Source: Melampsora larici-populina 98AG31
Lineage: Eukaryota > Basidiomycota > Pucciniomycetes > Pucciniales > Melampsoraceae
Direction: 5' to 3'
DNA length: 64,000 bases
Assembly (NCBI RefSeq): GCF_000204055.1
Contig: NW_006768784.1
Span: 731,323-795,322, forward strand
Part shown: piece after piece, positions 1-11,918 of the stretch
How the letters are laid out: each line of letters opens with the position of its first letter
How positions within the stretch are numbered: the first letter of the stretch is position 1
Notes under the pieces: generated by a model
The model's input: only the letters and a program-made list of their open reading frames with translations
The model's database searches: none
Told to the model about the DNA's origin: nothing
Program-made: the position numbers and the translations under genes

Positions 1-612
1 TTGTAGAATTTCGAGGATTTGGATGTGAGGTTTTGGAGAAATGTGAGTGGTCTTATAATTGAGAGGAATCAAAGGATCTTAATGGAAGAGACGTCATAGA
101 GTGAGTTGATCGGGTTCTGGAAATGTCTTTGTGGATTTCTATTTCAAGTTTTGTGTCTAGGTGTCGGTGGTTGTGTGAGGGAAATCTTTCTGAGCAAAAA
201 TACGTTGCTTATTTCTTTACTTCCTGATGCAATATGATTAATTTGGTCCAAATCTATGGCACTGTCAATAAGATTGGCTTGGATTGTAGTCTCCAAGGCA
301 TTGATCCTTCTTCAAGGGGTTTTCCAATATATGTTGCACACAAAGCAGATTTCATGAATCTTTGCACAAGTTACCTGTCAATGTGCTCAGTTCTTTGTGG
401 AAAGCAACTGAGGATATGTGGAATCAAAATAGTAAAAGGACACATGAGTCATTAAGCTTATGATCACAACCCAAGATTCTGAAAATGGCTAATATGAACC
501 AAAGTCAATCAAATTGAATTGATTCCACTAGATTTCAAACAGATACATAATGAACAGACCAACACTTGTTTGACAAAGAAGATGATAAATAATATATAAC
601 CCAAAGAAACTA
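1..612. other. Gene-free flank downstream of MFS copy 1
   Basis: I see no supportable gene here. The longest open frame (234-455, +, 73 codons) has no recognisable motif and no splice partner. The last bases before 613 are AT-rich and probably belong to the downstream flank of the MFS gene that ends at 818 on the minus strand. The duplicated sequence shared with 12428 onward begins at about 613, so this flank is present in only one of the two copies. Confidence 0.5.
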
Positions 613-2129
613 AAGTTTTGATTATCAAAATCATCATATGACTGTTTTCAAATTGAATATACATACAATATAAAATCTTACAAAAAAATCCTTATGAGAA
701 AGAATAATACAACAAATATACAAACTAAATTTATTTTTACTTAGTATGACAGAAATTATTTATACAAGACTGATTTAACTAATCAAACTTGATTTATCTC
801 AATCTTTTATTCTCAAGTCAATAAGAGTAAGTGAAATCTGGATGTTGGTCTCCAAGTCTTTCCCAACCGATCAAAAACAAGATTTGAGATGGACCTTTTC
901 CGGCATCTACTGAATACTTTGAAGCTTGATAGGTAGATAGGATATCATCACGATAACGAGTCTTTGATCTGTTTTGATAAGCAAGCCATGTCCATGTAAA
1001 AGTTGCTAATAGCATTATCCCTATTGATCTGAAAGGGATAGGAGACACATCAAAGGTTATAAGGATCTGCTCTGTTATGGAAATTAGTTTCGGTCTCACT
1101 TACATTCCGATATAGATAGGTGTCATGACGTGGTATGCAGGACTTTTGTAAAGGTAGACCAGCTAAGAATGATCTCATGATTAGTCAGTTGAAAAGAAGC
1201 AATGGATTAAGAAAGGAGCGAAATGAAATCCATGGTACTCACCCAGATAGTCAAGATCGAACCCCCATTTGCAAACATAAATCCCATAGCGATTGAAGAA
1301 GCACATCGAGCATATGGCTCACTATTATTTGCTAACCAAGCTCCTAATGCAGGCACTAATGCAAATACTCCAGGGATCTCAATGTAAAGCATACCGTATT
1401 GTTGATACTTTTCTTCAAAGACCATACACATCATAAATCCACACATTAACATCGTGGCTGATAAGATTACTGACATTCCACGAGATGAGTATCGATCTGA
1501 GATGAAAGATGTAAAGAGGATGAAAATGAAGGCAACCGAGTAAGGTGGCACTTTGAAGATGAGAAACCAATTAAGGACTCTGTAAGTTTTGGCGCTGATT
1601 GTCTGAGGGATTGATGAAGATCTTGCGAAGCGAAGACAAAGAATTATATGGAAAACCCACTGGAAGCCAAAAGAGTGTGCTTTGGATTCAACCCGAGTAG
1701 ATCGACAACTGTTTTGTGAAAGGAAACAATGGTCAATACTCGACTTGGATCTAAGATATCTTTACTAGGACCAACCTTGCGGCTCAAAGTACACAAGACT
1801 TTGAGTAGTAGCACCACTAAGAAATGCACATAAACTGATGAGAAAGACGTGAGGACTCTTGAATAAGGCTGCCAAAACATGATGAGTTGGGATTGATCTA
1901 GTGTTTTCTAAGTTTCTACCTTCCTGTTTTAGCCTACTTGAAAGATTTCTGAGGTATAGTAAAAGAATTGGTCAGTATCATATATTATATGAAGAAAATT
2001 AGTAAGACTCATTAAACTCACTCTTTTTGTTCGGTGTTGAGAAATTTGGATTTTAAGGTTGTTGAAGGTAAGAAAAAGATTGAAATAAAACCAAATATGA
2101 AAGCCATTCCACCTTCAAGCTAAAAATGA
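613..2129 (-). repeat. Left copy of a 1.5-kb direct duplication
   Basis: This stretch matches 12428-13944 in the same orientation almost base for base. Differences are a few substitutions plus small indels, for example around 1970-1990 and 790-800. Homology begins abruptly at AAAGTTTTGATTATC on both sides and ends abruptly after CAAGCTAAAAAT. It contains the 3' exons of an MFS transporter gene and its 3' flank. It could be a real segmental duplication or two alleles placed in tandem by the assembler, because a gap follows closely. Confidence 0.9.
818..2129 (-). pseudogene. MFS transporter (allantoate-permease-like), 5'-truncated copy
   Basis: These are the C-terminal exons of a major facilitator superfamily anion/cation symporter of the allantoate/nicotinate permease type (fungal Dal5/Tna1 family). 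Visible parts are the post-loop helix with SPHVFLISLCAFLSG, a cytoplasmic ISDRYSSRG motif that matches the SDR-RG loop of this family, a helix block with AWLANNSEPYAR, and a C-terminal tail ending WERLGDQHPDFTYSY. Exons are separated by short introns in the same places as in the complete copy at 12636-15604. The first half of the gene is absent: homology stops at 2129, in the intron before the exon that encodes the sixth-helix region, and unrelated sequence and a run of N follow. If the assembly is right this copy cannot make a working transporter. If it is a haplotype fragment, it is simply incomplete. Confidence 0.8.
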
Positions 2130-2228
2130 ATTTCTATAGACAACACTAAAAGATTGTGCCCATTGCGTGAGCTGCCGTCTGTGCGCGGCCACGTTGCGGG
2201 CCCCTTTTTTTTTTTTTTTTTTTCTTTT

Positions 2229-2972
2229 NNNNNNNNNNNNNNNNNNNNNNNNNNNNNNNNNNNNNNNNNNNNNNNNNNNNNNNNNNNNNNNNNNNNNNNN
2301 NNNNNNNNNNNNNNNNNNNNNNNNNNNNNNNNNNNNNNNNNNNNNNNNNNNNNNNNNNNNNNNNNNNNNNNNNNNNNNNNNNNNNNNNNNNNNNNNNNNN
2401 NNNNNNNNNNNNNNNNNNNNNNNNNNNNNNNNNNNNNNNNNNNNNNNNNNNNNNNNNNNNNNNNNNNNNNNNNNNNNNNNNNNNNNNNNNNNNNNNNNNN
2501 NNNNNNNNNNNNNNNNNNNNNNNNNNNNNNNNNNNNNNNNNNNNNNNNNNNNNNNNNNNNNNNNNNNNNNNNNNNNNNNNNNNNNNNNNNNNNNNNNNNN
2601 NNNNNNNNNNNNNNNNNNNNNNNNNNNNNNNNNNNNNNNNNNNNNNNNNNNNNNNNNNNNNNNNNNNNNNNNNNNNNNNNNNNNNNNNNNNNNNNNNNNN
2701 NNNNNNNNNNNNNNNNNNNNNNNNNNNNNNNNNNNNNNNNNNNNNNNNNNNNNNNNNNNNNNNNNNNNNNNNNNNNNNNNNNNNNNNNNNNNNNNNNNNN
2801 NNNNNNNNNNNNNNNNNNNNNNNNNNNNNNNNNNNNNNNNNNNNNNNNNNNNNNNNNNNNNNNNNNNNNNNNNNNNNNNNNNNNNNNNNNNNNNNNNNNN
2901 NNNNNNNNNNNNNNNNNNNNNNNNNNNNNNNNNNNNNNNNNNNNNNNNNNNNNNNNNNNNNNNNNNNNNNNN
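2229..2972. other. Assembly gap (run of N)
   Basis: The sequence is undetermined here. It is preceded by about 20 T residues, a typical sequencing breakpoint. Long open frames that run through it are artefacts. The missing bases should contain the first exon or exons of the transposase gene that emerges at 2973, and possibly the left end of the mobile block. Confidence 0.99.
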
Positions 2973-5900
2973 ACAATCATAAGGAATGTGAGTGGACAAA
3001 CACAATCTTCACTCCTCATGGACGATGTGTCATGCTTGAGTTGACTATGGATCACTACAGGAATTGGCCAATCCTGTGATTAGCCCTCATATTGTTTTTG
3101 TTCCTGAGCTAGCCATCGAGGCTCCAATAAACCGCTTTTCGCAGTGTCAGAAATGGCGAGAAGGTTACGACCGTGATCTCCGTGTGCAGATGATAGCAAC
3201 AAATGACCGACACTTTTATATTTATGAACCGGTACAGCTTCGGTCGAAACAGCTGGTGGTACCAATGTTTTTCTTCCAAGTCAACGGGTCCCTCATGGCC
3301 AAGTGTATGCCTGCAAAAGTGGATTCCGACCCTGAAGACCCTGGATATCTCAAAGTAACGGTTGCAGATGACCCACCCTTTGACTCGCCCCAATTTTTGA
3401 CTATCAAATGTGAAATGCTTTGGAAGACTTTTGATGAAGTAGAATTGTACGATGGTTACCTACTTAAGACGAATTGTAGAAATGAGTTGTATTGTAAGGA
3501 TTTTGTGCAATGATCAGATCATGATATGAGTTCAATATTAATGTGTATTACGATGAAATGATTTTAGATAGTAATTTGAATGGTGTGGCCTCACATCCAA
3601 TTGAAAACAACTGGAGAAAAAAGGCACAAGGGAAAGTCATTCGACATGTCCCAATCACTTTATACTCCGACGACACATCAGGAAACGTGTCAAAAAAGTG
3701 GAATAAGCATATGAGTGTATACTTTACACTGTCGGGCTTATCTCCCGAATTTACGAACCAGGAATTCAACATACATTTCTTGAGTACTTCAAACTGTGCT
3801 TCGGCTCTTGACTTACTAGATAATGTTGTTGATGAAATCAAGTAAGTGTGTCAATTTGGTTCTTTGGGGTGTATGCGTCTAACCAGGGACACAAATTATT
3901 TTATACAGTGATCTTGCTGTCAATGGTATGGTTGCCTACGACCACACCCTTGGGGAAGATGTTGTGGCAATGGTGGTTGTTCTTTGCCACCTCGGCGACT
4001 CCCCCATGCATGCCGAGATAACCAACACTTTGAGTCCTGCTAACACCCTCACGCCTTGTCGCATGTGTGATCTTCAAGTTAAAAAAAAGTCAGATAAACA
4101 AACGAATAATTATGTGCAGGACTTTCTGGCTTTGGATGAACATTTCTGCAAGGTACGCTTACCTCTCCTGTAATTGCTTCTATGCTTTTAGTTGATTGAT
4201 GATTTCAGGTCCACAAACCCATCCGCGATTGGAGTGAGACCAAACGGATCACCCATGCTCTTTGGCATACTGGCCAAAAAAGACATACAAAAACGCTTGT
4301 CGAAAACATGAGTCGTGAGTTTGGGGTGAAAGATACTGTGACTGATTACTTCTTGAAGAAAGTACAAGTGGCACACGAAAGTCTTCCGCCTCAAGACGTG
4401 GAAGGTCTATGTGATCAAATAAATTTGGAACTTGGAGAACGGATCTTCAACCCAATGTTGAGGCTAAAAGGTGAGAGGAAATATTCTCATGCCTTCATTA
4501 GATCTTTGACGTTTTGATTCTCTTACCTGGTAGGTTTTGATGGGCATGCTGATACACCGGTAGAGACTCTGCATGTTGTCCTCCTGGGTATAACTAAAAA
4601 TCTGTTCCGAGATCTCATGAATGAGCTTCCCTCAACGAAATTCGGTTCATCATGCTACAACGATATATCGGCTCGGTGGCGATCATTCAATACTAAAGGG
4701 TTGAATATTCCGCCTATAATTCCAAATACCTTGATACAATTCTATCAAAGCCTGGTCGGTAAGGAGTTTCGAACCGTTTTGCAGACGGTTCCCTTTGTTT
4801 TGTTTGATCATATGACACCAGAGAAAAGACATGTCTGGACGTCACTATGCTTGCTAGCCTCGTATATATTTCAAACAGATATACCCAATATGGACGAATA
4901 CTTGAAGGAATTAGATATTCTCATTGATTCTTTCCTACACCTACTTATCTCGGTGTCAGCGCAGTGGGTTAACAAGCCAAAATTCCATATGCTTGTCCAC
5001 TTGCAACAGTCAATACGCAGATTCGGCCCAGCTTGTCTCTTTGCAACCGAAAAATTGGAATCATTCAATGGAGTCCTCCGTCAAGCTTCAGTGCACTCGA
5101 ATAGCCTAAGCCCTGGGCGTGACATTGCGAACACTTTCACATCACGCGCAATGATGCGTATGTTCATATGTGCATCATCCTTCTTTGACAAGGATCTTCA
5201 TTGTCGTGTGGTCCCCGGGCCACAATTGGGCGCCCTGTTTTCAAATTACCCCGACTTGTTTCCAGCAATGCGTCACGAAAAGACTAAAGGAAAGCACATC
5301 TTTTGTAAAATGGGACGTGAGTACAAATGAAATCTGAGGCGATCTCTTTGCTCTTTTATATTCTGATGGTACTTTGATTGTTTTTCAGGTAAAAGCGAGT
5401 CCTTAACTCCCCTCCCTATAGGATTGCCCGTCCTCAACCCTGGCAAAGCCTTTGAATCTTTTTCTAATGTCACGTTGGAAAACGGCCAAAAGCTAGAGGC
5501 CAACGACTTTGTCCTTGTGAGATAGCCATTCATTTCTATACTTACTTAGGCAACATTTGAAAGCTCACAGGCTTTATTTCTGATAGCTCACATCGCATGG
5601 AATAATAGCTCAAGTACAATCAATTTGGAAGGTGGAGAATGATGCGCCTGGGAAGTCTTTATTACTTCTCAAATATTGTCAACTGGGGAGGATGTTAGTT
5701 CATTACTCTATGAGAGAGATACTTGTAATGGATGAAGTGGTATGTAAAAGTGTGAAGGTCAGGCATTACCTCCTTGATTCCGCAATGATTGCACTGACCA
5801 AGGTGTCACTTCAAACAGGAAGTTGAGCGGCTCTTAAATGTTCAGCATAATTGCCACGAAGGGCGCTGTCCAGTGACTAAGACCCACATCCAACGTTTGG

Positions 5901-6178
5901 AAAGGAAAGAAGCACAGCAGAAGTTATATTGTATAACTCATTCGTTAACAAATTCGTATGTTCTCAACTCAGCATCCCACTATAGTGGGGCAGCTCATTG
6001 GGATTTATCACAATATGCATTTCCAAGGGTTACACCCGAAGAGTGGGATCAGGCAATAACCAAGGGCGTCAAAACTTGGGTTGAACAACCTTTCCGTCCG
6101 GCAACTAAGAAAGGACCTGCCAAAAAGGGACCGGGCAAGAAGGGCCAGACAAATTCTTCTATGATCCATTTGTCTTGA
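2973..6178 (+). CDS. TNP2/CACTA-like DDE transposase, multi-exon, 5' end in gap
   Basis: I read this as a transposase of the fungal CACTA/TNP2-like type (DDE/D nuclease, nuclear). Exons joined in frame by GT-AG introns are about 2973-2990 (end of an earlier exon), 3061-3493, 3568-3841, 3909-4152, 4209-4470, 4534-5316, 5389 to about 5517, then exons around 5611-5740 and 5813-6178. Family-like marks in order are PITLYSDDTSGN (candidate first Asp), LGDSPMHAEITN (candidate second Asp), a Cys pair CRMC, the block ETLHVVLLGITKN, and PKFHMLVHL followed by RRFGPACLFATEKLESFNG, which resembles the RWMYPFER region of plant TNP2 proteins. A QHNCHEGRC motif and a Lys/Gly-rich tail (possible nuclear signal) close the protein. 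No frame breaks were found; the joint near 5520-5610 is the least certain. KDZ transposase hallmarks were not seen. It converges on the TET/JBP gene at 6847-8159. Confidence 0.75.
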
Positions 6179-6846
6179 TGGAAATGAACGTATTTTCTTT
6201 GTTATTCCTTCCGAGGCTGGTTTTCAATGTATAAAAGATTTGTAAACGTCGCCAAAGTATCAGTCATGTTATCTTATCTGTCAACAAAGAATATTCGATT
6301 AAGACTTGAAAAAGCATATTTGTTTACCGAATGCACTACAGACAAACCTTTGGTAATCCTATCAGGATGTTAATCTTTGGGGAAGTTCGATGAGATTCAT
6401 ACTAGTGAATATTGATCACTAGTAAGACTAAGCAATTTCAAGCAAATGTCAAAATGAATTGAGTGTACAACAAACATGGCCAGGCGCGATAGGTTAAAAC
6501 TACAATCATGAAATAAATCGATGATATATGACATATATAGACCATCACATTCAAAAGCGTGAATGTCAAGTCCCAACATCTTCTATGTTGGAACGTGAAA
6601 AATAAGCACGAACAGGATAGGATGAAGGCATCCAATGGCATGAGGCGCTCAAAGCAAAGCAAGAGGAGAAGTACAGTAGCAACATCGTTATGTGATTGAA
6701 ATCACAAACAGCAGGCAAAACACACGATGCAAAATCGGATCAAACCAAAGGACTGAAGAACAAGTCATCTATCCTACAAAGTACATACATCAAACGGTCA
6801 AACAGTGAGGAAATAGAAAGAGAAGAAGTAACAACATTGTAACAAA

Positions 6847-8159
6847 TTAGGATGTGATCAAATGAAAGTCATTGATGCCTTTCTTCTCAGCCAAGCGCAA
6901 CAACTTTTTACGTGCTTCTTCAGGATAGCCAGTGAGGAGAGTGGCGCGCAACTTGAACCAATCCGCATCATTTAAGTTACCTCTCATGTTATTGACCTCT
7001 TTGATTCTATCCACAAGGCGTTTGTTGATCTGGCAGGCACAACCAAAGCGAGTGATCTTGCCTCGATTGGGGAGGACTCTTGAGTTTTTGTTGTTGTAAG
7101 TTCTAGATGCCGAGGTATGATGATGAGTTTTAGAAGCCCAGAGCATTTCGACAACGCCATCACATGCGTCGTAGTCCACCACGATATTGTAATCGTCCAA
7201 AAAGAAGCGTGCGCCAATAGAATCACCTTGAAAAAGGTTGTTTTTCAAAGAATAAAGTTCCCCGGTGCGTCGGTTGATGCGTGTAAAGAACCCAAATGAG
7301 AAATCACTTTCGTCCAAGTCGGTATGGGATGCATTCACAAATTCATCAAAAGTAACTGCGATGTTGGACGCAAAGACTTGAGCGTTAGGAGATACATAAA
7401 ACAATTCACTAGACCAAGAAGGAATTCCAGATCTTGACGCAATTTCGGCATTGGAGTTGAAAGCATAGGCCGATAAACCGGCGAAGCGTTCGGCATAGAA
7501 GTCCTCAATAGCCGGGAGGTTACCTTGCCGCTCCAGGTCCTCTTGCATACGCCAGAGCTGGCCGCTGGTGGTTGCATTGAGAGCGTAAGGACCTGAGGGT
7601 AAGGTGAAGCAAAGAAAGAAATTGATTTGCGTAAGTATAAAGTATCAAGGTACCGATTTGATGAGATTATCAACTTGCCTGCTTTTGCAAGGTGGTCATA
7701 ACCTGGTCGAAAACCAGCCGCATACATCTTGCCATACTTGCGCAGATGTTCTGCAACCTTGTTAGCAGCACCATTAGACTTGCACAACCCACGAGCCCTA
7801 GCATGTTGATAGACAGTTGATATCGCATGGTTGTAGTTTTCGAATAGAGGACGGTTGGAAACAGTACGCTCCACAAATCGTGCAACCAATAGAAGCTCGC
7901 TGGTGTCTTCGTCTAGGCAAACGACAGTGCCAAAGTGAATCCGAAAAGGGTCAGGTTGTCCTTTTTTGAAGAATAGGAACTTCGTTTCGGGAGGAAGTCC
8001 ATAAAGCTCTGTTAAAGCTGCCAGTCTGGCTTTACGAGCATTGGGAGGAGGTCGATTCTCGATTTTCTTGCGCTCAAGCTTCTTTCGGATGGTGTGCGCT
8101 TTCCGACATCGAATAGTGCTTGGAGACTTGTGCTTGGGCTTTTTAACCACTTGATCCAT
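6847..8159 (-). CDS. TET/JBP-family 2OG-Fe(II) dioxygenase
   Basis: The predicted 408-residue protein comes from two exons (8159-7679 and 7592-6847). It matches the Tet-like 2OG-Fe(II) oxygenase family, abundant in rust fungi, whose TET/JBP relatives oxidise 5-methylpyrimidines in DNA. A Lys/Arg-rich N-terminus (about residues 3-45) suggests nuclear targeting. Next come FRIHFGTVVCLDED and a helical stretch, then the catalytic core: NASHTDLDE gives the HxD iron ligands (His250, Asp252). GARFFLDDYNIVVDYDACDG and VVEMLWASKTHHHT give the distal His (317-319), and ITRFGCACQI gives the 2-oxoglutarate-binding Arg (342). All required residues are present and the frame is open. The intron starts with GC (GCAAGT) rather than GT, and splicing restores AKAG-PYALN in frame. 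Activity on DNA is inferred from family only. It lies inside the mobile block, convergent with the transposase. Confidence 0.85.
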
Positions 8160-8389
8160 TTCTAAACTGAGACAACCACTGAACCTGTAGCTTCTGGGTT
8201 ATGCGTCGAGATGAACTCAAGGTTCGAAGCAGGCAGGTTCAAGTGAGATGCAAACAGAAAGAAGTAGGGCAAGCGGGAAATAAGCTTGGGCTGCTCTTTG
8301 CGTAGACGGTTGTATTGCTGAGAGGTTATATCGAACGATCACGAATAATAGAATAAGTAGGTGGAGGTTTCGAAAACAGGAAACTAACA

Positions 8390-8477
8390 CGCTTCGAGTG
8401 ATATTGGGAAATGAGGCAATGAAAAGGTAAACAGGCTTCGAGTGATTTTGGGAAATGAGGACGATGAAAAGGTAAAG
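8390..8477. repeat. Tandem repeat, two units of about 44 bp
   Basis: Two adjacent copies share GCTTCGAGTGAT and TTGGGAAATGAGG followed by GATGAAAAGGTAAA-type sequence. They lie 0.2-0.3 kb upstream of the dioxygenase start codon, so they could be part of its upstream region. No function is assigned. Confidence 0.7.
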
Positions 8478-8601
8478 TGAATCTGGGAGGGAGATCTGCT
8501 GAAGTTGGGAACGATGGGCCAATCTTATTTCGATTTGGCAAACTTCAATGCCAGGAAGAGAAACAGCGAAGGCTCTGTTTCAGCCTGAACCAGGCCGAAC
8601 C

Positions 8602-8846
8602 TGAATTCATTCGCACCAGAATGAATTCACCGGTTCTGGCTGAGCCAGAGCAGCCGTCAAAGGTTTCTCGATGGTTTGTAACCATCGAGCCTAACTCTGG
8701 CTGAGCCAGAGGACCCGTCAAGGGTTTCTCGATGATTTGTAACCATCGAGCCTAACGAACTTCACCAAATGCGTTGTTTGATTGAACAACGCATTTGGTT
8801 GGGTTTCATGTCATTGTCCTGAAACACCATGGCATGAAACCCAACC
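8602..8846. repeat. Cluster of back-to-back perfect inverted repeats
   Basis: Seven palindromic units stand almost end to end. They are an 11-bp-arm hairpin at 8602-8629, TCTGGCTGAGCCAGA at 8635-8649, a 10-bp-arm hairpin at 8667-8689, the same two again at 8696-8710 and 8728-8750 (a 61-bp tandem duplication, 8635-8695 and 8696-8756), a 15-bp-arm hairpin at 8764-8799, and a 14-bp-arm hairpin at 8797-8846. The cluster lies between the dioxygenase gene (-) and the 530-residue protein gene (+). It could be a subterminal protein-binding array, a nested foldback element, or a bidirectional regulatory region. Confidence 0.85.
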
Positions 8847-9879
8847 GATTGCATCCTTCCAATGGCATCGCTGGCCTGAAACCCTGAGAAACAATTTTAA
8901 CGAACATACCAATCGGTTCCAAAGGAGCAAAGCCGTTTGCGCACTAAACAACGCGCTCATCAAACATCAGGGACACGGCCGAGGGTGTGGGCAGGGGACC
9001 CAACCTGGTCATCTAGGTGATAGCTTTCATTACCGACTGACCCACCGGTCAGTCCCAAACAGAATCCTCACAACGAACTGCAGGCTGGAAAAAAGCCATT
9101 CTAAATGATATTGCTGCATCAATCATTTGCAAAGAGAGTATTTCTGAACTCTTTTTTTTTCACAGCATTTGATTTGTGATCAAGTAATCCAAAAGTAGGA
9201 TTAATCAGTTAGAGGAAAGAATCATGATTAAATCCTTATATCTTTAAAAGGACTTTCCGCCATTGTATAACCAAAGGTTTCCATGTGTGAGATTTTGGGG
9301 GTGTCCAAGCTCTTTTAGTGAGATTTTTGGCTGACACCAATTGTGCATTGGTGCTGATACTTCCGGATACAATAGGGGTGAGCCAGGGGCAGCCAGGTAA
9401 GGAAATAATTATTTGGTGGATCAGCCTTGAGTCATTCTTTGAGTCATGATTTGGAAACTTTTCCATCAAAGCTTGATGAAGCCGATTTGATCACAGAAGC
9501 AAGTGACACGCACGGCCGGAGTGATTGTTTTTGAATGAAAACAAACGCACCACCATGTCATTTTGATTGAATCGAAAACATGTCACATTGTGGGTGTTTG
9601 TTTCAACAACCCTTATTCTGACATCAGCTTGAATTCTCACCAAGAAAGACCATGGAAGCTTTTCAATTCTTTTAATTCAAGAAAAGACTTTGAAATTTCC
9701 TTGTCCCACTTTGCCCGCAAAGTTTTTCCTCCCAATCTTTCGTTTGCCGCACTGTCTTACTTCACCATTTCCTTCAAATTCATACGATGCCCATTGTACC
9801 AAGATCAATTAGTAAGTGAATGGTTCTTCAAATATTAGACCAGAGGGCAGCTCATCCTTGCTCGGTTACAGCTGAACGG
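8847..9879. other. Gene-free stretch upstream of the 530-residue protein gene
   Basis: No coding region is supported. It holds a short palindrome near 9037-9053 (ACTGACC-CACC-GGTCAGT type), a T-rich run near 9150, and open frames without motifs or splice partners. It probably contains the promoter of the gene starting at 9880. Confidence 0.5.
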
Positions 9880-11918
9880 ATGAGTCCATACTCACGTGGG
9901 CCATCACAGAATAGCCGTTCCCCCTCGTTGGCTCTTTCGCTCCGGGCTCTGAACGACCACGTATCTCTACCAAATGCTTCTGGTGAGTGAATTCCTTGAT
10001 CAGGTCTAATCGATATATATTTCTCATTTCGAAATGCAAGCCTCTATGTCAACGCTGGATATTGGTCACAATGCAACCAATTCTCTTGCTCGAAGGGCCA
10101 GTGTTCCGGTCATGCGGGAATCCCCGTCTCGTAGCTCCCAAAGCATCCCCAACGATTTGGGCACAACCTCAACACCCTTTGGGTTATCCCAACCGGCTTC
10201 CCAGCGTATGTCTCCAGACCCGAGTGGGAATGATCTCATTTCCAATCCCCTTGTAGGTGATCAAGAAGATCATAGTCGAAGCGAGATCACACCTCGTCTT
10301 ACAGCCGCTGAACAAGCCTTCATGCAAGGCTTGTGCACCGAGCTTGGTTTGGACGCCCATCACCAGGAGTACGTCCAGAGTCTGGCCCAGGTCAGTTTCA
10401 CTTATTCCACCGTGTGAAAACCCAATACCACATTAATCCCAGTCAAACCAGGTTGTTGGTCCTGGTCATCGTCATATCGCCGTAATTGCCTCAAATATGG
10501 GGTTGCTAATGGAGGTGACCCAACTGGCCGAGACTGTCACTGGACTGGCCGACACAGTGCGAGGACTTCGCGATACCGTTCAAGTACTTACCGAAGAGAT
10601 ACGGACTCCAGCCTTGGTAGGTGCCGGCGCGGCGCCAGCTCCAGTAGCTGGCGCTCCAACTCCCGCTTCAGCTGCCCCCCTCAGCACCATCGAGTCAGAC
10701 GCAACCACCCCTTGGCAAGCCTCGCCAATGCTATTGGTGAGATTTATTTCTAAACACATTCATTTACGTTTCTATTTCCTCAATATCCAACATTATTTAT
10801 CAAATATCCACAGAAAGCAATTACTCAACTCGCAGACAAGAAGGCGACATTGCCTTTGATCGAGGGATATACCGCAATCAAAGGTGCAAACGGGGTTTGG
10901 CTAACCGACTCGTTGTTCAATACTGTCAAGGTGAAATAAAACAAACTTTACGTAACACCCCGTTAGGTAAACTGACCAGAACCACCTTCCTAGCTTGAGA
11001 TAGCCAGAAAAAGTGCGGCCTGGAAACACGAACACCTTCCACGTAAACTCCAAGGGATCTCTGATTCCCTGGGTGTCAAGCGATACCATTCTGACATTAA
11101 GAATGGATGCAAACACGCCCGGGAAAAACTGCACATTTCTGTGAGTTTTCGTTTTAATACGATCCGTCTTAAATTGACGTTGATTGTTCCATCAACGCAG
11201 GTGTTAAGTGGGGTGTATGACTCCAAGGCCGGCGTCATTACAGGCAAACCCGTTCCCGATCTCCCGGAACTCGTCTCCATAGTAAGTATCATGATCATCA
11301 TTATGTTCATCAAATCACTCATTGATACAATTAAACCAGATTGCCCAGAAATGCGGAACCACTGGACACCACACAAACCCCGAAAGCTTATGGGAAGCGA
11401 CTGACCAACCTACACGTGCACGTGTTGCTTACCTTGTAAGTAAATTCAACATAATTGCTTTATATATCACCGAGCCTGAATCAGTTGTGTATGTACCACC
11501 AATGAAGCGTCGAGAGGCACTTCGGATCTTCCAGAATGGTAAGGGGTCCAGTTCGATATGGGCCACTGTTGACTCGCAGCTTGAACAACTTCGTCTGGAG
11601 GAGAGGAATCGAATCAGCAATGATGGTTATACTGCAGGAGATTACACTGCCTCGTGTGTATATTTTCCCTTTTATCAATATCCACATGTGGATAGTTTTA
11701 CTGATTTGATGACCTGTTCCAGGTTTTATAAGATCATATATGACCAAGACCGCGACTATTTCACGGGCAAGACCTTATTTCAAGACTTGAATAAGTTATA
11801 CTCATTCGCATTGCCATCTGAAATTCAAATCGAGGCCGGAATACTGCCAACGGCCAACCCTACGCCAAACAACGAAAACACAGAGCTTAATGAAGAAGGC
11901 GGCTCCGTGGATCTCTGA
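9880..11918 (+). CDS. 530-residue coiled-coil protein of the mobile block, unknown function
   Basis: I do not recognise a named family. Eight exons join with every splice phase closing: 9880-9982, 10041-10390, 10452-10736, 10814-10930, 10994-11140, 11201-11281, 11340-11653 and 11723-11918, giving 1593 nt. The N-terminus is Ser/Pro/Arg-rich and likely disordered. Residues around 165-200 form a heptad-like coiled coil (LMEVTQLAETVTGLADTV and on), followed by a Pro/Ala linker. The C-terminal half is helical and basic (for example WKHEHLPRKLQG and KNGCKHAREKLHIS). A 39-bp stretch at 11436-11474 could be a tiny intron but is open in frame. The gene shows no decay despite lying between a transposase and a repeat-rich element end. 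By analogy with two-gene plant CACTA elements it might bind the subterminal repeats, but that is speculation. Confidence 0.7.

Noticed and set aside
2115..3055. Long open frames on both strands across the N run
   Set aside because: They consist almost entirely of undetermined bases and exist only because N has no stop codons.
3051..3061. CACTACAG as the left terminus of a CACTA element
   Set aside because: It is the 3' splice site (CTACAG) of a transposase exon: the frame before a GTGAGT donor at about 2991 joins correctly to GAATTGGCC at 3061, so coding sequence lies on both sides.
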